From: Numida meleagris
Lineage: Eukaryota > Chordata > Aves > Galliformes > Numididae
Reading direction: 5' to 3'
Assembly: GCF_002078875.1 (NCBI RefSeq)
Contig: NC_034413.1
Location: forward strand, 60,694,433 to 60,758,432
DNA length: 64,000 nucleotides
In this document: piece after piece, positions 52,301-61,300 of the stretch
Numbering within the stretch: position 1 is the stretch's first letter
How the letters are laid out: each line of letters begins with the position of its first letter
The notes under the pieces: model-generated
What the model saw: only the letters and a program-made list of their open reading frames with translations
Told to the model about the DNA's origin: nothing
The model's database searches: none
Translations under genes and position numbers: made by a program

Positions 52301-55300
52301 GCTGACCTTTGGCTTAAGAAAGATACTGCGGGATTAATTTTTAAAGCTTCCATGTATACTTAAAGTGTTCTGTTGCGGAGTGGCTGGCACACAGCCCTAG
52401 ATTAACATTTGCAAGTTCTTTGGGTGAATCCATTGACAGATCTCCTACTGAAAAGAGATTGTGGGTTCAGTTCCCCTTTCTGATCTCTTTTCGTGAGTAA
52501 AAAAATGCTCTTGTTGTCAGCCACAGCAGCTCTCTCTGAGCACTGAAGGCCTGCTCTGGCCATGGGCAGCTCCTAAGGGCAGGGACATGGTGAGTTAGAG
52601 GCTCTTCCTATCTCTGCTTGGAAATTGTACCCTGAAGGCCATTAAAAGCTCAAGCAAAGAGGAGCATATGGTGGCCCACCTTGGGCAGTGCAAATAAAAA
52701 GCCACAGTAATGAAATTTGCTGGGTATTCATATAGGGCCTGTTGGTCCAGAGCACCTACCTATGGGTACAGGGAAGGCTGTGACACCTTGTCTTTTCTGA
52801 CAGTGTCTCCCCTCCAAGCTAGGTTCAAACTACTTTGCCTGCCATTCCCTAATTACAGCATGACACGGAAAAGATTAATAGTTCTGAAGTATTCCTGACA
52901 GCAATCTATAAAAAGGAAGTGAGGTAAAAAAGGTAATTAATAAATAAATAGTTTTGGATTGCAGATAGCAGAAGCCTGGTGTTGACTGAAGTTCTCCTTC
53001 TAAGTAATGATTCCTGACAGAAAGAGGTTCCTCTGTACTGCAGACACTGTCCTCCCTTTCTTAGAAAACAAGAAGTGTGGTGCTTCTGAACACAGATCTG
53101 GACTGAGATTTTCAAAACTTAGCTTCTAGTTAAGCAGTCTGGGAAAATAATTATTCTGGTCACTGAATTCCTTCCTTTCTGATATGGCACTTGGTTAAAT
53201 CCAGGCACTTAGGAACTGCATAATGAAAGCAGGGACTTTGTTCTACCTGCCCAGCAGCTGTGCAGCTTGTATGTTCAGTGGTGCGAAGGGCAGTCTTCAG
53301 GAACGTTGGTAGGCTGGCTATTGAACTGTTATGAGGAGACCCCTCTTAATAAGATTTATGTTCAGTTTTCACTCAGTGCAACTTCTGATGAGGAAGGGAT
53401 GGAAAAGTGTCATTACAGAGAGGAAGACTATTATGACTAAAAATGAAGTTATTAAAGCTCTCATAAAGCATATGGATGGCACTTAAAGCCTTTTATTTTA
53501 ATTAGGAAACCGATATGCCTCAACTTGTCCCAAAAGAAAGTTTAATTCAGGTCCTGAATTTGGCAAAGAACCCAGTTCAAGTGACAATCCAAGACCAGAA
53601 CCTATTTCAGCAGCCTGTGGAGGCTTTCCAGGTAAGTACATGTGTGGGGATGGAAGGCTTGACCTGCATCCTATTGAAAAAGGGTGGGCTTTTTCCTGAC
53701 ACTTTCCAATAAAGCCCACAGATGCTACAACTTGTTCTCCAGCCTCTTTGAAGTGCATGGGAATGGCTTTAGTGATGGAGCACACCATCTCCAAACAGAC
53801 AGAAATTGAAGGTTTGGAGAAGTATTTCCTTGACAAAGGGAGGAATGACTTATGATATTGACCTAGAATTAGGAACAGAGGATAAATGTCCCGGTATGAG
53901 GCATTCAGCTCGCATCTCTCACTGCTAAGATACTAAGCATTGCTGCTGGGCTCTGAATGGCATATGAAAAGTATTTACCTGCAAAGGAGAAGAAAAACAG
54001 GAAGGTATCTAATGGGTATGGGCGCTGCAACCTGTTTCCCAGTTCAGCTTCCAGGTTACTTCAGATTAGCCTAGTTTGGGACCCAGAACGGCAGTCCATC
54101 GGCCACCAGCTGCCTGCCACGTTTTAGTTGGAGTCCCACTGAGGCAGAATGAGGCCAGTAAAGGGTAGCTGCGTGTGCAGAAGGTTCTCTGGCCTTTGGA
54201 TTGCATCTGGCAGGGGGAGCTGCTCCAAGCTCTGACTTGACCAGCCTGAAGCCTATGGGTTGATGTAGATCCTTTGCTGCAGAAGGGAAGCTTTTCGCCA
54301 GCTTGGACTGTTAACCTCTTTTTGCAGAATTCCGTGAAGAGAGGGTTGCACTTGGTGGGAAGAGAAAGATCCTTTCTCGTGTTAAAAATTTGTGTAACTA
54401 AGATTGTTTTTTTTCCACAGAACCCAGACGAGTACTCATATTTAATGTTGAATGGAGAACAACAGAGCCTTCACTTCATCCTGCAACATCAAGGATCGTC
54501 TCTTGCTTTTAACTACACCGTGAAGGAAAAATCAGTGTACAGTTTAATTGTTTTTGAGGCAGAAGGAAGCCTATCAAGTCGCTTAGTGAGTGTGGGAGTG
54601 AAGTGTAAATACAGTATTAATTCAATGGCTGTGATGATACAATGGGTAATGGGGTAATAGGCTTATTAATTCATTTGCTCAGCTGCAGTGTCTGTCTGAT
54701 CGCTCTCAGATGCTCCAAGCCTGACTTCTTAGCTGGCAGCACCGGGTCTGTACACATTTCTGCCGGTTGATTAATAGAGGCATTATGACATCTGAGACTT
54801 GCTGGGAACACTTTAATCCAGTGAATGCTGTAGTGGGACAACAGCAGCGTGCCTGCTGGGCAGCAGAACTCGCAAAAGCTGAGGAAGCGAAGAGGTTGAG
54901 ATTTTCCCCAAAAGATGGTTCTATAAAGCAAAGATGTTAAAGAGGCTCTAGGGCTGGGCATGAAGTAAAAGCATCGGAGGAATGATTCTGGGTGTAGTTG
55001 TTACAAGCATTTAGTGAAAATGCACAGAAGGCCCATTTGTTTTGCTGAACAGAATAAATGATTAAACTCATCTCCAGCTCTGCAGCAGAGCCGCCTGTGT
55101 TTGGACTTTTGTGTATTGCTGCAATAATTACAGAGACATACACGGGATATGTAGGGCCAGATTCTGATATCTTTTGTGCAGCTGTATCTGAAGAAGCACT
55201 CTTAAAATGAATGGTGGCATTCCACATTGCAGTAGTTGTGTATGTATGTGTGAATGGCATCAGAATCTGTCCTTACACTAAAGTGACAATTCTCTTTGCA

Positions 55301-58300
55301 ATTTCTCAGCCGCCTACCTTGCAGAGTTGCCACTGCATAAGCCTTCAATATTGTATAGTAGAAATGATGTAACTGGTTTTAAAAATGAGGAGTTTTAAGA
55401 ATTTATTTTTTCCCTGAGGCAGTATTTTTTTTTTCATTTCTTTTCTGTTCTATGTTTTGGAACTTGGGGCTCATTTTCACACAGTGTTCTTAAGTTTCCC
55501 TGAAACCCTGATGATGGTGTGCTGTTTTCTTTAGAAACTGATATTCATACAGTGATTTTCATACTGTGTCCGTGAAAGAAAAGCCTGAGACAGGCTGAAG
55601 CAAAGCAGTCTGTGAGCTTCAGTAGCTCTCTGTGCTGCCCCAGCTAGCTAACCTGTGTTTGAATTAATACCTACCCCGGCACGGGCAGATTTCTATGCTG
55701 TGCTGCTGGCTGATGCTATTGAGCTGTCACTGTCAGCTGTAGATAGGGGAGGTATGGAAGACAGTATAGTAAATGGCACTTTCCAGCGTTGCAAGATGAG
55801 GACGGCAGTGGCATCACTGCTGTGTTGCAGGGCTCATCCTGGAGTAATCTCAGCTTCCACCAACTCCAGTGTGGGCTTGGCCCTCTTGCTCCGGTGGGGA
55901 TGTTTTCCTGGAAGGAGCCAGTCTGAAATTGGTTTCTTCTCCTTCGTGGGTGGTTGAGTGGGCAGGAAATGAATTTGAGAGCTCTGGGGATCTTTGCTGA
56001 ATGCGAGTAATAATTTGTCAGTCCTGCCTGCAGCAAGCTAGTGTGTTAATCCCCATGTGCCTCCCACTGAAAGAAACAGTGTTGTTGTTTATTATTTATT
56101 GCTCTGAAATTTGTTATTCACTATGGCTATTTGTTATTTGGGGCATATATTATTCGTGGATCAGCATACTGCACTGAAGTGCAATGGGCTTTTTATAGGG
56201 ATGCTGTAGTTCTGGATCCTTGGTCTTAGAAAATCAGGGTTTGACATCATATAGAAAGCGTGGAGAAAGGGCTATATGGGTACAGCCATGGATTTCTACC
56301 AGCCAAGATCGTGACTGTATTCTTTTTGTGTGAAATACAATCTTCAGGGCAGGGGCTGCATCTTTATTGTCTTTATTCTCAGCAATGTGCACCAAATAAA
56401 CCCTGCTCAAGCAGGTATAGCTTAACTATCCAGTTGATGCTCCAGCTGTGATCTTAAGGAGATCTGTGAGTCCCCATTGTGCCCAACCAGGGAGCAATTT
56501 CAAGGATGAGCCTGCAGAGCCCGTGACCATGAAACAGCTCAGTGCATCTCGGTGTCTCCTGCTCTCTGCCTGCACTGTGTGATACTTTTTTCTCTGAGGG
56601 CCAGAAAATTATAAACGATAGATGGTGATCAGAATAGTAACCTAACGTTCCCTGTTGGCTTTAGGATCTGAGAGAATGATTAGTAAGCCAAGAATCCAGC
56701 TCTGGAAGTTAGGCTATTTGCTGGTTTTTATAGGAGTGTGGTACTCATGTTTAATTGTAACTAATCATTGAACGAAGCTAATGTGGGTAATGCTCTCTTG
56801 CTATCTCCAGATCAAGACAAATAGTTTTTTTTAGAGGGCGTTACAAGCTGCAGTAGAAGGGACACTGCTTGAATCTCTGTAGCCTACATTACTCAGGAGG
56901 TGAGAAAAAGTGTATGATCTCATGGTAAACCTTAGGTGGAGCTGAAGTTTTGCCATTGGTTCATTGTACTGGGACTTCACTTCCGTGGCCTGATGCAAAG
57001 TTTTTGTGAGATACCAGTCAGTCCCATTAGCTTTGCAACATGTTATTCCACAGACACTAGTATTTTCTGCTACATGTTGTTTATAAGGCAGTATTAATTC
57101 ATATATGTGATTTTCTTCTTTTTTTCCTCCCACTTTAGATTACAGACTTGGAAGCAAAGCCAGAAAATGGTTTGGCAGCCGTTAGGTATGAATGGCTTTT
57201 TTTTTTTTTTTTTTTGAGTCGTCAAGGGTGGTGGGCTGAGGGAAACTGCTTTTGTCTAATTCAAACTGTATGTAATGTAACCCAGATGTTCTTGGGTTAG
57301 GATCTAGTCCATACTCGTCCTGCAAGAAAAGATTCACGTGTCAGCTCTAGAGGCTAACAGCCTGTCACCTCCCATGCTCACTGTGCCGAGCTGAGCTTTA
57401 TTGCCATCTACTACTTAGGATTGTCTGGGCTGAGATAGCAATGTAAAGATCTCCTCCTTTGGAAGGGTGATAAATTCATCTCACCATGGCCCACCGTTTT
57501 GGGAAAGAAAGGGAAGATGCGGTCTGGAAAGGATATGTTGCCATTTGTCCTCTGCAACCCGTGATGGTCACTTATCTTGTCCAACCTCATGTACAAATGC
57601 AAACTAATCACATAAAATGAGACCAATATCTTCATAGCTCCACGTCTGTGAAGCTTTCTGCTGACTGAGCACCACCTTGGAGACTTGATTAATACCTGCA
57701 GTCAGGAACTGTGTCATTTTTCTGTCAGCATTTTTGACAGAATCTCAAAACTTTCCTTTCAAAAATTTCTGAGGAGGCTTAACTAGGAGAGTATTCTTTT
57801 TTTCCACTAAAGTTACTTTTGTTAAGCACGTGACTATCTTCAGGGCTCCCCTCTATTTTAACAACTGAAAACCAAAATAGTTTAAACTATAGATCATATG
57901 AAAAGTGTTTGGTTTCACTGATGGCCCCAAACCTTTGCATTCCCATGGAAGTTTGTTTATGATGAAAATATCTTGCTGGAAAACTCTTTCTTGCTATTAG
58001 AAACTCCTTGGAAAGTATGGCAGCATAGTGCACGCACTCAAGACACACACCCTTATAGCCTTTATATTTTCCTGGGGGTGGGGTTCTGTCCTCTTGAACA
58101 GATGTAGAAGAATCTCTGAATGTGTCTGAGAAGAGATTAAGTTCATTCTCACACACACACACAGGAAGGGTCTCTTTGCACAGGAGAGAAGATAAGAGAG
58201 TAAAATTATACAGCAACGGGAAAACTAGTCTTATATTGAAAACCTGGGCATGGAATCAGGATGATATTTTGGTAGTTTGCAGGATAAACTGTCATAACCT

Positions 58301-61300
58301 TATGGAGTGACAGAATGCTTTGGGAGAGAGTGCACTACTTTTAAGTGATTTATATTATACTTCTCCTGCCCTGTCTGACAGCCTAATAATATGCTTTCTT
58401 TGCAGATTCATTAATGGTTTGCGGCAAGATGTCAACCTCACTATTGACAGCAAACAGTTCATGTCTGTTCGGAGAAACTATGGTGTTTCTGGGTACTTGC
58501 TGGTAGAGAGGGACACGTAAGTTTCCCGTGCTGTGCTGAAGGTCCTCACTGAAGCCTTTCCTTGAGCACCACAGGGCTTTTTTTTTTTTTTTCTTGCAAA
58601 TAGCAAAAACTTAATTGCTATGGTCTTGGCATTTGATTGTGTGGCAGATGTTTGTAAAAAAAAAAAAAAAAAAGGCAGAATAATCAGCTCTGAGAGCAGT
58701 TACTCTAGGCCATGTGTGCGTGTACAGAAGCACCATGCATTTACTTTGCAAAGCGTCCAAGACAAAGGATAGTGGATCAGTTTCTATGTGTGTAATATGT
58801 TATTGAATAGATCCAAGTTCCAAACTGTGTCTGGAATAGCTCCCTTCCTGCAGCAGTTGTTGCTTTGGTAAGATAACATAATCAGGGAAACATTATTGCT
58901 TGGAAGCATTATTCCCATGACATGAGTATAATGACGTTCTAATTCAGGCAATGATCTGAGTTTTTTTAAAGTTAGGTCAAGAGAATATCAGGAAGCCAAA
59001 ACCTTTTTGAAGAAGTCCATCTACAGAGTTTAACTTTCTCTGAGCTGTTACATTATGTGTGGGGCTGAAGGGGAGAATTACGAGAAATTATTGAGAGATT
59101 GGCCATCTGAGCATCTGTCAGCAGAACAAGGTCATAGATGGAAAAGTCCCCTCTGCCATGTGGCATCTGCTCTATTTTGATATTCTCTCAGGTCCAAGCT
59201 CTTAGATTAGATTGGGATGCTCTCAGAGAAGGAACAATTCATATTCCACGTGACAAAATGTTGGTATGTGGGCGGATGACATCATGTGGGCTGGATGACA
59301 TCTAGTAACATCCCATGGCCTTGTAGACAGGGCTGATAGACAGGGGCTCCATATGGCCTTGGTTTGGCAGCACTAGACTTGGCTCATGTACAGCATTTCT
59401 GGCCTTCGCAATGTTTCAAAAGCCTCATGGCTTTTCTCTGCAGCAGCTCCGTCCAAGATACTTATTGCAGTTTAGAAGGATGCATCAACAACTGTGGCAA
59501 TGCTGCTGATCCTCTGTGTCATCTTGAATGTCCAAAATCATAAGAACAAATAAGAAGGCTAATTTGCTCTATTGAAAGGAAACAATATGGCTTGTGGGAG
59601 TGTATCTCTGATTTCCTCAAGGTTCCCTGAGCCTGGCTACCTTGTCAGTACCACAGTTCCTAAAAGGAGTGAATAAAATTCTGGAAGGAAAATAAGCCTG
59701 GGGGAAAAAAAAAAAAAAAGAGAAGGTGGTTCTCTTTTTGCTGGAAATGTTTGATATTGCTTGGAAGAAGCAGCATTTCAAAATATTAGCAATATCCTGG
59801 GTCGTTAGGTGAATTGTAGTCAGTGCCTAAGTGTTTCTGGAAAGAAAAGATGGCAAGAACTCTAGTGATCCTCTGACATAAACCTGACTGCAGCTTTATA
59901 TCATACGTCCTCTCTTGTCCATTTTAGGGGCGTTTTTGATAGCTGTGCTCTGTGCTCTTTGTCTGTGAGACTAACCAGAAAATGCTGTACTTCATCCTTG
60001 TATCTAGATATGATAATGGAAAATGCATAACTGAAACTGGGGAATTCACCCTGGACCTAGGGCTGCTTGACTTTGGTGCATCGTACACTGTTGTGATAAC
60101 TAATGTAAGTGATCCTGTGATGGTAACAAGCTCATTCTGCTCTAGTCTCTGGCAGTGTTTTCCCTCCTATGTTGGTGACTCTCTCTTGCTTTCTCCACTT
60201 TGCGAAACCTAGGCAATAGCCATTTGAAGGCCATCCTTCAGTAAAAGGTTCTGGCAGCTATATAAGCAATGTTGGTGGGCGCTCATTCCACCTTACATTG
60301 TGGTCTTATCAAATCTTACAAGTTAAGCAAGAAGCAGTGTCCTTTGCTTGACGGGAAATCCTCCATGGAAAATCAAGTGACCTGCAGTTTGTGCTGGTTT
60401 CACACTGACCTTGTTTGGTTAACACTGACCCAGCACATTTCCAAGAGCTAATGCTGCCTGTGCCCTCTAAAATACTGTACCTGGTAATACCTCACACCTG
60501 AGAAACTCTGCAAAAACAGTCTGCTATATCCTCACATTTTATTTACTGACCTGAAGCTCGATCTTTTGAGACTTGTGGGTTTTTGCACAGGAAGAAGAGG
60601 GGCAAAGTGCTGAAAGGGATGGATGAGGTTGTATGTCTGCTTTTCCTCCTCTCACTCTCTGTACAGCTCATTTGGAGACTAGTGTAAAGTCAAGGCGTGG
60701 TTTTCTGAACAACCCAGAGGTGTGAACCAAAGAGGGTGGAATGCTTTGCCTGCCTGCCAGCTTCTTAGACGCACTGCTCTCTGGTCCAGCTGGCAGGAGC
60801 CACGGAGATGAATGTAACCATCTTAGTGCCCATTTTAACCTTTCCACTGCACAGGCATGCTTCCAAAACAGGTCTGGCAGGACACGCTGCTGAGCTGCCT
60901 TTTGGGACTTTGACTACTGTGTTGTGATGAGCAGAGCAAAGTGCTGTCAGCTACTCCCTGGCAGGAACATCTCCCTGTTGGGCAATTAATGGGAGCTGTT
61001 CATGTCTGTGGTGTCCAAATATGCAGAGGGGAAAAACATAGCTGCAAAACACCTGTTTTTTTTATATTTTTCCTCCAGTAGCTGGAATGGGACACACAGT
61101 CCTGGAGAGAACAGGCAGATGCTGCCATCTTTGAGTGCAGAGATTGATGTGCACAAAACACATGCACACTTGAAGTGATGTTGGCCAGTCCCCAATTCCA
61201 TGGCTGCACACCTCTTTCCGTGGATGAGAAGCTGAGTAGAGTAGTTGCATGGAGAATATTAGACTAAGAGTATTATCCCCAAGCGTCAAGTAACACAGCT

